DNA of 64,000 nucleotides from Clostridia bacterium (GTDB lineage: Bacteria > Bacillota > Clostridia > Lachnospirales > Lachnospiraceae), in contig QKJQ01000013.1 of NCBI GenBank assembly GCA_003249225.1, positions 111,870 to 175,869 of the forward strand, given 5' to 3'. This document shows, piece by piece, positions 35,386-44,900 of the stretch. Position numbers and translations under genes: made by a program. The notes under the pieces were generated by a model, which was not told where the DNA came from, ran no database searches, and saw only the letters and a list, made by a program, of their open reading frames with translations. How positions within the stretch are numbered: the first letter of the stretch is position 1; every line of letters begins with the position of its first letter.

Positions 35386-35493
35386 TTTATTCTCCTCCTA
35401 AAATAAAAATAAATTGGTTACCTGAATTCCTGGTGCTTTCATAAGCATTCGTCCGGTATTCCATGTCCAGTTATGTATTTAACAGGACAGTTG

Positions 35494-35521
35494 ATTATAC
35501 CATAATTTCATAAAAAGCAAA
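35494..35521 (-). promoter_or_regulatory. Promoter of the nucleoside transporter operon
   Basis: On minus: TTTGCT, 16 bp, then a perfect TATAAT with TG one base before it (extended -10). The remaining bases up to the BMP gene form a ~100-base leader with a small hairpin near 35436-35449 and no recognised riboswitch. Confidence 0.65.
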
Positions 35522-35649
35522 TAGTACTTTTTCATTATTTGTATTTTTTCATAGTTCATGGAATGATTACCAGCAAAAATATGTGTATCCATCAAATGTG
35601 CGCATATTTTATCCTTGTAAAAACAAAAAAACTTCCCGAAAGAATAAAA

Positions 35650-35680
35650 AAAGGGTACAGTAAAAAAACTGTGCCCCTTT
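35650..35680 (-). terminator. Terminator after the GH42 gene
   Basis: An 11-12-bp stem (35650-35660 with 35669-35680, one bulge) and an A/T loop, followed by a run of T on minus. It separates the sugar module from the purine module. Confidence 0.85.
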
Positions 35681-35700
35681 GCATCATGTAATCTTCCATA

Positions 35701-37755
35701 TTATAATGTAAATACCTTTGTTTCATATGCTTCCAGCTTAAGAACGCCTGTTACAGATTCCCCGGTATCAATGTCCTTCATCTCCTGCAGCAATCGAATT
35801 TCTGTACTTTTGTTTTCATAATTTAAAACAATGTACCAACGCTTCCCTATGCTGTCCCTGACTGCCAGTTCGCACGAAGAAGAAAGTTCAAGTAAGTCCT
35901 TCCCCGGACTTTGAATCCTGGTCTCTGTAAAAAGCTCCTCCATGATTTCTCTTGTAAAAGTACTGCCAAGAAAGTATACGGTTCCTTTACCAACCTTATT
36001 CTTAATCAATGCAGGGGCACCTTTGTAATAATCATCTGCAAAACGTCCTAAGACCTTTGCCTCAGAATTATACTGTTCTATTATATCACTGAAAATTTTA
36101 ATTTCAAATACTTTTTGATTCCATTCCATATGAATTTCATTGTCCCCAGGTCCAATGAATGTAAAATCATTGACAAAAGCTCCGGTAAGTCCTGCAAATT
36201 CCCCTGGCATTGGTTTCATTACACATTTACCGGTACTGTCTTTGTACCCGCTGCGGCATCCAAAAATCAGTGTTCCTCCGTTTTCCACGTACATCTGCAG
36301 CAGATCTGCATGTTCTTTTGTTGCAATGACCGGATGAGGGTAGATCAAAAGTGAATAGCCAAGCAGGTCTTCGATTGATGTCTCTTTCTGAAGATAAAGA
36401 TAATCATAAGGTATATGATTTAGCTGTGCACTGACGAAGATTTCACGCTGGCTTGCACGCTCCACATGCCTGTGGAAGATGTCAAGATTAGAATCCCATG
36501 CGTTGTCATAGTCTTTCAGCACCGCTACTTCTGCCTTGTATTCCGCTCCAGTCATCTCTTTTAATTTTCCGACCCGCTCTGCTATCTTCTTAACTTCTGC
36601 GAGCTTTCTATTATCCCGGTTGTCATAGTCTAGAATTCCATGCCAGTAGATTTCTGTTCCCATGGCACAGGTACGCCATCGAAAGAAACTTATATAATCG
36701 GAACCATGTGCTATACTCTGCATCGCCCAAAGCATCATTTGTCCAGGTTTTGGTGCCGGAGCCTCCATGTGGGTGTTCCAGCCATTTGCACCGGACTGCT
36801 GTTCCATAATACCAAAATGCGGACATACAGAACGGACTTCCGTTAAGTTCATGGACCACTTTCTGTCATTCAGACTTGTATTTTCTTTTGGATTTTCAGA
36901 TAAGCCAAAGGCGAAGTTCGGATAGGAATCATAAGTGAAAACATCAAGGCACTCATCCTGCATCCTGTGATTGTCAAGACTTCCAAACATTCCATTTGTC
37001 GTAATGAAATCTCCTTCCTTTTTATATCGGTATAAAATCTCACTCTGCAGTCTGCAAAAACTGATACAGCTGTCGGAAACGAAACGTATGTAATCAAGCT
37101 TCATATGCGGATTACAATCTGGCTGTAATAAAGTTCTCGGCACAAACACTTCCTCCCAGCCAGTATAGGTCTGGTTCCAAAATACTGTCCCCCAGGCTTC
37201 ATTTAATGCCTCGAGCGTGCTATACTTTTTCTTTAAAAATTCACGGAATGCTATTGTATCACTCTCTGAATAAAAGACATCGACCTCACAGTTTAGTTCG
37301 TTGTCGATCTGCCAACCTACAATACTCTTATGTTTCCCGTAATGCTCTGCAATTTTTTCAACAATAAGGCAGCTTTTTTCTCTGTATTTAGGAGAATTAT
37401 AATTATAATGACGTCTTCCGCCGTGACGGTAAAGAACGCCATCTTTGTTCGCATTCAGTACTTCCGGGTACTTAAGTGTAAGCCATGCCGGAGGAGTAGC
37501 CGTCGGAGTCCCAAAAATAACTTTCATCCCGATTCTTTCACATACTGCCATAAACTCATCAAAAAAATCAAAGGTGAATTCACCTTCTCTAGGCTCGAAC
37601 TTGCTCCATGCAAATTCTGCAATACGAATTGTCTTTATCCCGCTTTGAAGCATACGCTTTAGATCATCTTCCCACAATGACTTATCCCAGTGTTCCGGAT
37701 AATAACAAACACCAAGCTCTAGTTCCTTAAATTGAAATTTTTGTTTTTCTCTCAT
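35701..37755 (-). CDS. Beta-galactosidase, glycoside hydrolase family 42
   Basis: It cleaves terminal beta-galactosides, probably from plant or host oligosaccharides, in the cytoplasm (no signal peptide). The N-terminal TIM barrel starts with LGVCYYPEHW and has the acid/base Glu in IDNELN (Glu153) and the nucleophile candidate in GIMEQQSG (Glu318). A trimerisation domain and a C-terminal beta domain complete 684 residues, which is standard. It lies next to a GH2 beta-galactosidase and a sugar ABC transporter but is divided from them by the plus-strand CotH gene, so it has its own promoter. Confidence 0.95.
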   Translation of the reverse strand: MREKQKFQFKELELGVCYYPEHWDKSLWEDDLKRMLQSGIKTIRIAEFAWSKFEPREGEFTFDFFDEFMAVCERIGMKVIFGTPTATPPAWLTLKYPEVLNANKDGVLYRHGGRRHYNYNSPKYREKSCLIVEKIAEHYGKHKSIVGWQIDNELNCEVDVFYSESDTIAFREFLKKKYSTLEALNEAWGTVFWNQTYTGWEEVFVPRTLLQPDCNPHMKLDYIRFVSDSCISFCRLQSEILYRYKKEGDFITTNGMFGSLDNHRMQDECLDVFTYDSYPNFAFGLSENPKENTSLNDRKWSMNLTEVRSVCPHFGIMEQQSGANGWNTHMEAPAPKPGQMMLWAMQSIAHGSDYISFFRWRTCAMGTEIYWHGILDYDNRDNRKLAEVKKIAERVGKLKEMTGAEYKAEVAVLKDYDNAWDSNLDIFHRHVERASQREIFVSAQLNHIPYDYLYLQKETSIEDLLGYSLLIYPHPVIATKEHADLLQMYVENGGTLIFGCRSGYKDSTGKCVMKPMPGEFAGLTGAFVNDFTFIGPGDNEIHMEWNQKVFEIKIFSDIIEQYNSEAKVLGRFADDYYKGAPALIKNKVGKGTVYFLGSTFTREIMEELFTETRIQSPGKDLLELSSSCELAVRDSIGKRWYIVLNYENKSTEIRLLQEMKDIDTGESVTGVLKLEAYETKVFTL

Positions 37756-37889
37756 AGTACCCCCATTTCTGTAATTGCACTTACATAAATCTTCACAAAA
37801 TCTCAGTTATTATATCACACTTTGTTCACTGTTTGGACAATTTCTTAATTTAGAATGACAGCATAGTAAAATAGAAGGAGTTCATGTAA

Positions 37890-39203
37890 ATGAAAAAAAC
37901 GTTATTACCGATTACCCTTGGAATATTATCCATTGTTTCAATCTGCACGGTCTTATTTTCTGCAAAAGAGGCTTCTGCAGAAACCTATAATCCCAGCACG
38001 GATTTATCTGACATGCAGGAATACTACGGTTCAGTCTTTGGCCAGGGTGATATTACTGAAGTCGACATTGAAATCGATGAAGATGACTGGAATGATCTTC
38101 TTGCAAATTCTGTTGATGAAGATTACTACAAAGTAAATGTTACAGTCAACGGAACCTCGATTCGTAACGTTGGCTTCCGCACCAAAGGATCCAGTTCCTT
38201 ACTGACCATTGCAAACAGCGAAAGCGAACAATACAGCTTTAAACTCAAATTTGATAAATATTTAAAAAACCAGACCCTGAACGGCCTCAACATGCTTGTA
38301 TTAAATTCTAACTTTGCAGACCCGACCTATATGCGTGAATATCTTACCTACTCTGCCTATGCTTACCTTGACTGTATAACCCCATATGTTTCTTATACAA
38401 AGCTCTATATTAATGGCGAATATTATGGTCTGTACCTGTCAATAGAAGGATATGATGACAGCTTTGTTGAACGATATTCTGATTCAGATGATACGGTGCT
38501 TTATAAAGCTGAGTCTACGGACTGTACACTTCTGACAACAGATGACTGCAGTGGATTTGAAGTAAAATACGGTGATGACGATGATTATTCTAATCTTAAC
38601 AATCTGATTGAAGTATTAAACAATACAACAGAAGATAACAAAGAAGAGCTCGAAGCAATTCTTGATGTAGACAGTGTATTGAAAGCCATTGCCATTAATA
38701 CGGTAATGGGTAATTACGACAGTTACAACGGTTCAAAAGCACATAATTACTACCTGCTTTATTCCGATGGTAAATTCTCTTATATCGGATGGGATTACAA
38801 CATGTCAATTGGTGGATATTCTGAAGATGAAGGTCGTTCTCTGACGATCAATGTACTTAATCCGGTCTTAAATGTTGATATTGCAGATCGTCCGTTAATC
38901 AATGTCCTGCTTTCCATTGATGAATACAAAGAGCGCTATCTGGAATACATTGATTCCCTGACCGGATATCTTAGTTCTTTCACGAATACAGCAACCAAAC
39001 TTTCTTATAAAATCTTTGGTTCCGTACTTGAAAACACCAACTCTTTTTATACCATTCAGGAATACTTTGATTCACTTTCAACAACAAGCTTATATTATCA
39101 GCCAAAGACTTCTGTATCCGGTTCGACCGTTCTCTATTCCAGCGGAGTATCCATAATCAAATACATCGAACAACGAGTTATGAATATTGTTCTTAGTCAA
39201 TAA
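37890..39203 (+). CDS. Secreted CotH-kinase-family protein
   Basis: A signal peptide ends near ASA (residue 30). The CotH kinase-like domain (~residues 55-400) begins with the beta region VDIEIDEDDWNDLL. It includes GFRTKGSSS, the FKLKFDKY lysine region, LNGLNMLVLNSNFADPT, LYINGEYYGLYLSIE and SYIGWDYNMS with the DYN motif of the active site. CotH proteins phosphorylate serines on exported or spore-coat proteins. AGAAGGAG precedes the ATG by about 11 bases. It stands alone on plus between two beta-galactosidase genes and may act at the cell surface. Confidence 0.9.
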   Translation: MKKTLLPITLGILSIVSICTVLFSAKEASAETYNPSTDLSDMQEYYGSVFGQGDITEVDIEIDEDDWNDLLANSVDEDYYKVNVTVNGTSIRNVGFRTKGSSSLLTIANSESEQYSFKLKFDKYLKNQTLNGLNMLVLNSNFADPTYMREYLTYSAYAYLDCITPYVSYTKLYINGEYYGLYLSIEGYDDSFVERYSDSDDTVLYKAESTDCTLLTTDDCSGFEVKYGDDDDYSNLNNLIEVLNNTTEDNKEELEAILDVDSVLKAIAINTVMGNYDSYNGSKAHNYYLLYSDGKFSYIGWDYNMSIGGYSEDEGRSLTINVLNPVLNVDIADRPLINVLLSIDEYKERYLEYIDSLTGYLSSFTNTATKLSYKIFGSVLENTNSFYTIQEYFDSLSTTSLYYQPKTSVSGSTVLYSSGVSIIKYIEQRVMNIVLSQ

Positions 39204-39220
39204 ATTGATTCTGCATCTGA

Positions 39221-39261
39221 TAAAAAGCAATCCCATCTTCACGATTGAGGATTGCTTTTTA
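39221..39261 (+). terminator. Terminator after the CotH gene
   Basis: A perfect 13-bp stem (39221-39233 with 39249-39261) and a 15-nt loop. It ends in the CTTTTTATTA run on plus, and the A-run side gives T-run on minus, so it may also end the GH2 transcript. Confidence 0.88.
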
Positions 39262-39304
39262 TTAACATCTCACTTGTTATAATAACATCCTTTACTAGAA
39301 ATTA

Positions 39305-41827
39305 TCATACCGGTAGGATCGATAGAATCAGGCTGTCACCGATAAGACCTTCTGCTGTTACACTTACGATACATCTGTCCATTTCAGCTTCTGTCTTATC
39401 CGATTGAATAACCGCCAGTGCCATTCCATGAAATGCATGTATATGGTCTGCTTTCATGCTTTCCATGCTTTCATTATTACCATTATCGACAGCAATTACA
39501 CCGGCCGGTCCTTGTATTTGAAAATGCAGTTCTTTGTCAGCCTGAACACAGAGATTCCCCTGTGCATCCACAATTCTTACTTCAATCTGTGCAATATCCA
39601 GGTTATCGTTCTTCAGGGTGTCACAATAGGCGGATAACTTTACAGAAACGGGTTCTCCTGCTGTTCTGACTGTCTGTCTTGCACATTCTGCATCCTCGTT
39701 GTATCCAATCAGTTCGATACAACCTGGTTCATACGGAACATCCCAGCTAAGGAACAAATCATCCGTATTGACCGGCACAGGTTCTTTATCAAAATGTCCA
39801 TACCGTTCGGTCATGCCATACGCCGGGTAAGAATACGCTTTCCTGCCATAGGATTTCCCATTCAGAAAAAGTTCAGCACTCTCACAATTCGTAAACCCAA
39901 GAACCGGAAGTATCGTACCTTCTTCAATCTCAAGATTCCAGTGCGGAAGCAAATGAACCATTGGTTCTGCCTGGTTCCATATACTTTTATAGAAGTAATA
40001 GCTGTCTTTTTCAAAGCCGCAAGTGTCAAGTACCCCTGCGCTGGCAGCGTGTGCCGGCCAGTGAGCCTCACCAAGATAGTCGATACCGGTCCACATGAAA
40101 TCGCCGGCTACATAATCATGTGTCATAGTAAAATGCAGAAGCTTTCCAATAACGACCGGCCCGCTGTAATAAGGATGTTTCCACCAACCGGCACGGTCCT
40201 GCATAGAAAGAAGGTATTCCCCGCGTACACCGCCTAAACTTCCGTTTTCTGTTCCAATCACACATCGATTTGGATAAGCACGTTTATCATCATCATAGAG
40301 AGTTTCCATTCTGGTACGCCAGCGATTGACATAATTGTAACCGACAACATCCAGCTCGTTTAAGAACTCTTCTCTTGCAGCATTTGGTTCTGCACAGATC
40401 TGATCATTGCCTTGTGTTACCATGCGGTCCGGATCTAGTTCCCGGCAGATATTTTTAAGATGTCTTGCGATCTTGTAACCATCTTCCGTCGTCTGTTCCG
40501 GGACTTCATTTCCGATGCTCCAGAGGATAATGCAAGGATGATTTCTGTCCCGAAGCAGCATCGTTCTAAGATCTTCTTCATGACATTGGTCGAACCAGTC
40601 GGAATACCCTTTGCTATCGCTGGTGTTACTGCCAAGTTCTTTCCACTTTACAATCTGCCATTCATCAAAGGCTTCATCCATGACCATCATTCCCATGCGG
40701 TCACAAAGATCAAGCAAGGCCGGATCCGGAGGATTATGCGCGGTCCTCAAGGCATTTACTCCCATATTTTTCAGCTTTGTAAGCCTTCTCTCCCATATCT
40801 GCGGATGCACGGCAGCACCCACACAGCCACCATCATGATGAATACAGACACCGTTTAATTTGACACGCTCACCATTTAGTAAAAATCCTTTCTCGCAGTC
40901 AAATGCTATGTTTCGTAATCCTGTCTCCATCGTCACTTCATCCTGCTGGATTCCTGTTTCAAAAACTTTTGTTACGATTTTATAAAGTGACGGTTCTTCT
41001 AATTTCCAGAGTTTCGGGCCTGTGATCTCAAAATCCTGAGTAACGATCTGATATGATACAGAATCGCTGTCATAGAAAGCTAAATTCGATTCTGCTTCAG
41101 AGCTAAGTCCATCAACGGATTTTATGCCAACTGCTTTATTCTCTGTGTTACCCGTTATTGTTTGTTTTTGCATACATAACAATCCATCCGGGTCATAAAG
41201 GGTAGTTTCTACAACAACAGATGCACTGTCAGATACACTGCCGCATGTACATACTTTCGTTTCTATCGTTAGAACAGCTTTTTTCTGGCTGACATCCTTC
41301 TGTCTCACATAAACACCATATGGAGCTACATGAATGTCATTCACTGCCTGAATCCAGACATTTCTTGTAATTCCTGATCCAGAATACCAGCGTGAACTTG
41401 GCTGTGCTGAATTATCTACTTTAACATCGACCACATTTTCTTTGCCGTCTTTGTACAGATACTCTGTAATATCCCATTCAAAAGGTGTGTACCCATAAAC
41501 ATGTGTCCCTAGTTCGGTTCCATTGATCCATACCTGTGCCAACATATAAACACCTTCAAAATGCAACAGGACTTTTCTTGCCAAAGCCTCAGGATCAACT
41601 GAAAATAGCTTTTTATACCAACCAATTCCAGTCTCTGCATATCCACCAGATCCGCAGGATACCGCCTTCTCATCCCATGGATATTCAATACTCCAGTCAT
41701 GTGGCAGCTTTACCGGTCTATAAAGGAAAGTATCCATACCTCCCGGCACACTTTCCTCCCCATGATAAAAAAACCAGTCCTGATTGAAGTTTTCTTTGAT
41801 TCTTAACGCCTTATCTTTCAGATACAT
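39305..41827 (-). CDS. Beta-galactosidase/glycosidase, glycoside hydrolase family 2
   Basis: An 840-residue cytoplasmic GH2 enzyme: sugar-binding domain (WFFYHGEE ... LPHDWSIEYPW), immunoglobulin-like domain, TIM barrel with the acid/base Glu in WSIGNEVPEQ (~residue 440) and the nucleophile in VIGTENGS (~525), then a C-terminal DUF4982-like and Ig-like part. It follows the LacI gene by 40 bp and probably shares its transcript. The likely substrate is a galactoside or related glycoside brought in by the adjacent ABC transporter; exact specificity is not readable. Confidence 0.93.
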   Translation of the reverse strand: MYLKDKALRIKENFNQDWFFYHGEESVPGGMDTFLYRPVKLPHDWSIEYPWDEKAVSCGSGGYAETGIGWYKKLFSVDPEALARKVLLHFEGVYMLAQVWINGTELGTHVYGYTPFEWDITEYLYKDGKENVVDVKVDNSAQPSSRWYSGSGITRNVWIQAVNDIHVAPYGVYVRQKDVSQKKAVLTIETKVCTCGSVSDSASVVVETTLYDPDGLLCMQKQTITGNTENKAVGIKSVDGLSSEAESNLAFYDSDSVSYQIVTQDFEITGPKLWKLEEPSLYKIVTKVFETGIQQDEVTMETGLRNIAFDCEKGFLLNGERVKLNGVCIHHDGGCVGAAVHPQIWERRLTKLKNMGVNALRTAHNPPDPALLDLCDRMGMMVMDEAFDEWQIVKWKELGSNTSDSKGYSDWFDQCHEEDLRTMLLRDRNHPCIILWSIGNEVPEQTTEDGYKIARHLKNICRELDPDRMVTQGNDQICAEPNAAREEFLNELDVVGYNYVNRWRTRMETLYDDDKRAYPNRCVIGTENGSLGGVRGEYLLSMQDRAGWWKHPYYSGPVVIGKLLHFTMTHDYVAGDFMWTGIDYLGEAHWPAHAASAGVLDTCGFEKDSYYFYKSIWNQAEPMVHLLPHWNLEIEEGTILPVLGFTNCESAELFLNGKSYGRKAYSYPAYGMTERYGHFDKEPVPVNTDDLFLSWDVPYEPGCIELIGYNEDAECARQTVRTAGEPVSVKLSAYCDTLKNDNLDIAQIEVRIVDAQGNLCVQADKELHFQIQGPAGVIAVDNGNNESMESMKADHIHAFHGMALAVIQSDKTEAEMDRCIVSVTAEGLIGDSLILSILPV

Positions 41828-41867
41828 TGTCCGACCTCACCTTTGTTCTTTAATTGACTGCCTATTT

Positions 41868-42863
41868 CTAGATAGAATAGAGTCTCCCTGTCGATTTACG
41901 GATCAAAATCTCATAACCAACCTTATTCTCACATTTGTACACATCACCACGCAGTCGGTTGATCAACTGTCTGCCAATGGTATTCCCGATCTGCCGTTCC
42001 GAGACATTAATGGCTGTAACTGCCGGAGAAAAGCATTCCAGACTGGTACTGTTATATAAGGATGCAATGAATATATCCCTTGGTATCCGGTAGCCCTCTG
42101 CCTGGAGTCTCGACATAATTCTGGTGCAGATCACGTCATCTCCACAGATTATGCACTCCATTTTTCTGGACAAAATATCACTGATAATGCTGTCAATCAA
42201 ATCCATGTTGACATAATTCATATAAAACATTTGATTTTCCCGTGCCACACCATGCCGGTCCAGCGCATCATAGCACCCCTGTGCTCTGCATTTATTAACA
42301 TGATAGGACGTATCGCCAACCACAAAAGCAAAATGCCGATATCCCTGTCCTATCAACAATGAGACCAGGCGCTCCGAAGCTTCCCGGTTGTCGATATCGA
42401 CCTGAATGACATCGTCATAGACACAGGTACCAGCTAAAGCAATTGGGAAATGGATGTCTTCCAGATAATGCAGGAGTCTGTCTTCCTCCATGTTTCGTAA
42501 AAGGATAATACCATCGACTACATTTTTATCAAGGAGTGCCTGAATGCCCGATATATCATTGGGCGTTCCGATTGTTACCAGCACATTATAATCGAGCATT
42601 GCTGCAACTTCACTGATTCCAAGCAAACATTCCTGAAAGAAAGGGACACTTGTTGTGTATGCATCCGTCGGAATAACAACGGCTATGTTCTGAGTTCTAA
42701 CCTGTTTTGCAGATTTTTCTTCTTTGTTCCATACTCCCTGTTCCTGGGCGTAGGCTTGAATCCGCATTCTTGTCTCTTCACCGATTCTTCCCTTTTCGGA
42801 CAGCGCACGGGATACCGTACTCTTCGATACTCCCATCGCTAACGCAATATCATCGTAAGTAAT
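41868..42863 (-). CDS. LacI-family transcriptional regulator
   Basis: The helix-turn-helix (TYDDIALAMGVSKSTVSRAL) and a periplasmic-binding-like effector domain mark a LacI regulator, here probably of the adjoining glycosidase and transporter genes. The start is unusual. The open frame begins at an ATG at 42887 with a poor ribosome site, but AAAGGAGGGAG lies inside the frame, seven bases before an ATT at 42863 that would give the family-typical N terminus. The next in-frame ATG would remove part of the helix-turn-helix. I report the ATT start; the ATG at 42887 remains possible. Confidence 0.88.
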   Translation of the reverse strand: MTYDDIALAMGVSKSTVSRALSEKGRIGEETRMRIQAYAQEQGVWNKEEKSAKQVRTQNIAVVIPTDAYTTSVPFFQECLLGISEVAAMLDYNVLVTIGTPNDISGIQALLDKNVVDGIILLRNMEEDRLLHYLEDIHFPIALAGTCVYDDVIQVDIDNREASERLVSLLIGQGYRHFAFVVGDTSYHVNKCRAQGCYDALDRHGVARENQMFYMNYVNMDLIDSIISDILSRKMECIICGDDVICTRIMSRLQAEGYRIPRDIFIASLYNSTSLECFSPAVTAINVSERQIGNTIGRQLINRLRGDVYKCENKVGYEILIRKSTGRLYSI

Positions 42864-42990
42864 AATACTCCCTCCTTTCAAAATCATTCATGTTGCTTAC
42901 TTTGTGTGATTTTACATTTTGTCCCGGATAACTAAAAATCATGTCCCTTCATATAAGAACATTTCATCCCACTCTAGAAATACCATCTTG

Positions 42991-43005
42991 AACAGATCAT
43001 CTGTT
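42991..43005. promoter_or_regulatory. 15-bp perfect palindrome upstream of the LacI gene
   Basis: AACAGATCATCTGTT has 7-bp arms around a central C:G pair, typical of LacI-family operators. It lies about 30 bp downstream of the predicted -10 of the lacI-type gene, where binding would block transcription and give autoregulation. Confidence 0.55.
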
Positions 43006-43033
43006 ATGAAATACTGTTTGATATCCGGTATAC

Positions 43034-43061
43034 CTTATATTTTGATTATAGCATAGTTCAA
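43034..43061 (-). promoter_or_regulatory. Promoter of the LacI/GH2 unit
   Basis: On minus: TTGAAC (43056-43061), a 16-bp spacer, and TATAAG (43034-43039), just after the terminator of the binding-protein gene. Confidence 0.5.
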
Positions 43062-43066
43062 GAAAA

Positions 43067-43089
43067 GAGGGGCAGGTTTTCTGCCCCTC
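43067..43089 (-). terminator. Terminator after the extracellular binding-protein gene
   Basis: A 9-bp GC-rich perfect stem (GAGGGGCAG) and 5-nt loop followed by TTTTCTT on minus. Confidence 0.9.
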
Positions 43090-43102
43090 CAATTTAAAAA
43101 TA

Positions 43103-44785
43103 CTAACGAGTTGCTAACCATGCATCATACTGAGCATTGAATTCATCATATATTTGCTGAAGACCAGAATCGTAACACATGCTGATCATCTCATCCAGTG
43201 TAGCATCAACATCATCCACAAGACCAAGCTCAAGCATTGGTACATAATCTGTAAGTACGGAGGTTACAGCAGATACATAAGATTTCACGCTTGTATCATC
43301 AAATACAAAGGTAATGGTCGGATTCATAACAACGCGCTCTTCCCATGCATCGGTAATTGCTTTTTCACGTTCCGGAACACCGGCTTCTGATAAATTACCA
43401 TTCTTGATTGCCCAGGATGCTGAGATAGAGAATGCAGCATAGTTTGCAGCACCGTCAAGTTCTGTATACTGTCCCTGATCATCAATGCTGTAGTTCTGTC
43501 CTTCAATACCAAGGATCAGAAGTCTGTTCAGGTATGTATCAAATTTGATCATATCAAGAACCATGGCAGCACGTTCCGGATTCTTGGAACCTGCAGTAAT
43601 AGCCATATCATTGTTTGAATAAGCTTCAGCACTTACAAAGTGATCTGTTGTCAGGTCATAAGCCATACATGTAACACCATCTGTCTTTTCAGCCTGTTCC
43701 ATGTAGGTAAATACAGAAGCATTCCATGCGATGGAAGCACCCTGAAGGTTACCAAATGCATCATCATCTGTAACTGTGTTGGTAAGTGCACTACGGCTCC
43801 AACATCCTGCATCTGCCATTTCCTTCATGTCTTTTGCGTACTGGCGGAAAGAGTCATATTCATAAGCCAGCTTGATGTCGCTGCTCGTTGGCAGAGAACC
43901 ACTGTATTCATACATCATGTCAAGATAGCTGCTGTCAAGTGCAAGGAAGGTATCATACTGCTGACGATATACATCCCATAATTCATTGTTGTCAGTTGCT
44001 GCTGCAAGTGCATAAATACCACTAACCGGTGTTTCCTGTTCTGCTATTGTAAGCATATACTGCTTATAGTCAGCCCATGATGTCAATGCACTGATTCCGT
44101 ATTTATCCATCAGATCCTGACGTACAGCTACGATCTTGCCCATTGGCTGTGCCTGATTGGAAGATACGGCAATTGTTTTTCCTGCAATTGTAGTCTCGCT
44201 CCAGCTTGCTTCTGCCTGGTATTTTGTTGTCAGCGGCATATAGGTATTGATGAAGTCCGTTGTCAGTTCATAGAAAGATCCCTTTGCAGCTTCATTGTAC
44301 ATATAGCACCATGGTGCTGTAAAGATAATGTCAATGTCTTCACCACCTGCAAGTGCAAGGGAGTACATTGTCTGATAATCACTCCAGCTCATGAATGTTA
44401 CTTCAAGTGCAGTATTATAGGGAGCAAGATAATCATTAACTTTTGTAAGTACCTGATCCCAGTCGTTTGGTGTATCACCAATAAGGTACATCTTAACGGT
44501 ATAATCTTTGCTCAGATCCGTTGCTGCGTAAAAATCCGGTGATGCAGCTATGGTACCATCTACCGTTGCAGGAAGGCTGTCCAGTGATACAGTTGATGCA
44601 CCGGTATCTGTGCTGCCTGTATCCGTACTTCCGGTATCTGTACTGCCGGTATCTGTTTTATCCCCTGTGTTTTCTACTGTTGTAGTGCCACTGTCTGAAG
44701 ATGTTGAATTTGATCCGCATCCAACCAGCATTGTAACAGCAAGACACATCATTAAAATAATTGCTAACAGTTTTCTCTTTTTCAT
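43103..44785 (-). CDS. Extracellular sugar-binding lipoprotein (family 1, LplA-like)
   Basis: The binding component of a CUT1 oligosaccharide ABC transporter. The signal peptide has lipobox TMLVGC (Cys ~23). An unusual linker follows with four copies of Thr-Asp-Thr-Gly-Ser-type units, then a ~500-residue solute-binding fold (FMSWSDYQTMYSLALAGGEDIDIIF is split across the domain start). The start is set at 44785 (MKKRKLL) after AAGGAGAAGAGG; the frame is open to 44824. It is third in the operon after the two permeases. The large size fits polysaccharide or oligosaccharide import. Confidence 0.92.
   Translation of the reverse strand: MKKRKLLAIILMMCLAVTMLVGCGSNSTSSDSGTTTVENTGDKTDTGSTDTGSTDTGSTDTGASTVSLDSLPATVDGTIAASPDFYAATDLSKDYTVKMYLIGDTPNDWDQVLTKVNDYLAPYNTALEVTFMSWSDYQTMYSLALAGGEDIDIIFTAPWCYMYNEAAKGSFYELTTDFINTYMPLTTKYQAEASWSETTIAGKTIAVSSNQAQPMGKIVAVRQDLMDKYGISALTSWADYKQYMLTIAEQETPVSGIYALAAATDNNELWDVYRQQYDTFLALDSSYLDMMYEYSGSLPTSSDIKLAYEYDSFRQYAKDMKEMADAGCWSRSALTNTVTDDDAFGNLQGASIAWNASVFTYMEQAEKTDGVTCMAYDLTTDHFVSAEAYSNNDMAITAGSKNPERAAMVLDMIKFDTYLNRLLILGIEGQNYSIDDQGQYTELDGAANYAAFSISASWAIKNGNLSEAGVPEREKAITDAWEERVVMNPTITFVFDDTSVKSYVSAVTSVLTDYVPMLELGLVDDVDATLDEMISMCYDSGLQQIYDEFNAQYDAWLATR
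44601..44660. repeat. Four 15-bp coding repeats in the lipoprotein linker
   Basis: Units at 44601, 44616, 44631 and 44646 share CCGGTATCTGTACTG with small changes and encode the repeated five-residue unit. Such slippage-prone arrays can vary linker length. Confidence 0.85.
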
Positions 44786-44900
44786 ATGTCCTCTTCTCCT
44801 TCTTTTATTTATGTACAGAAGCACAATTGCTTCTTAATACATCCTATTAATAACCATCCGAAGCAAAATCACCTTTCTACAGCAGACCGACATGAAAGGC

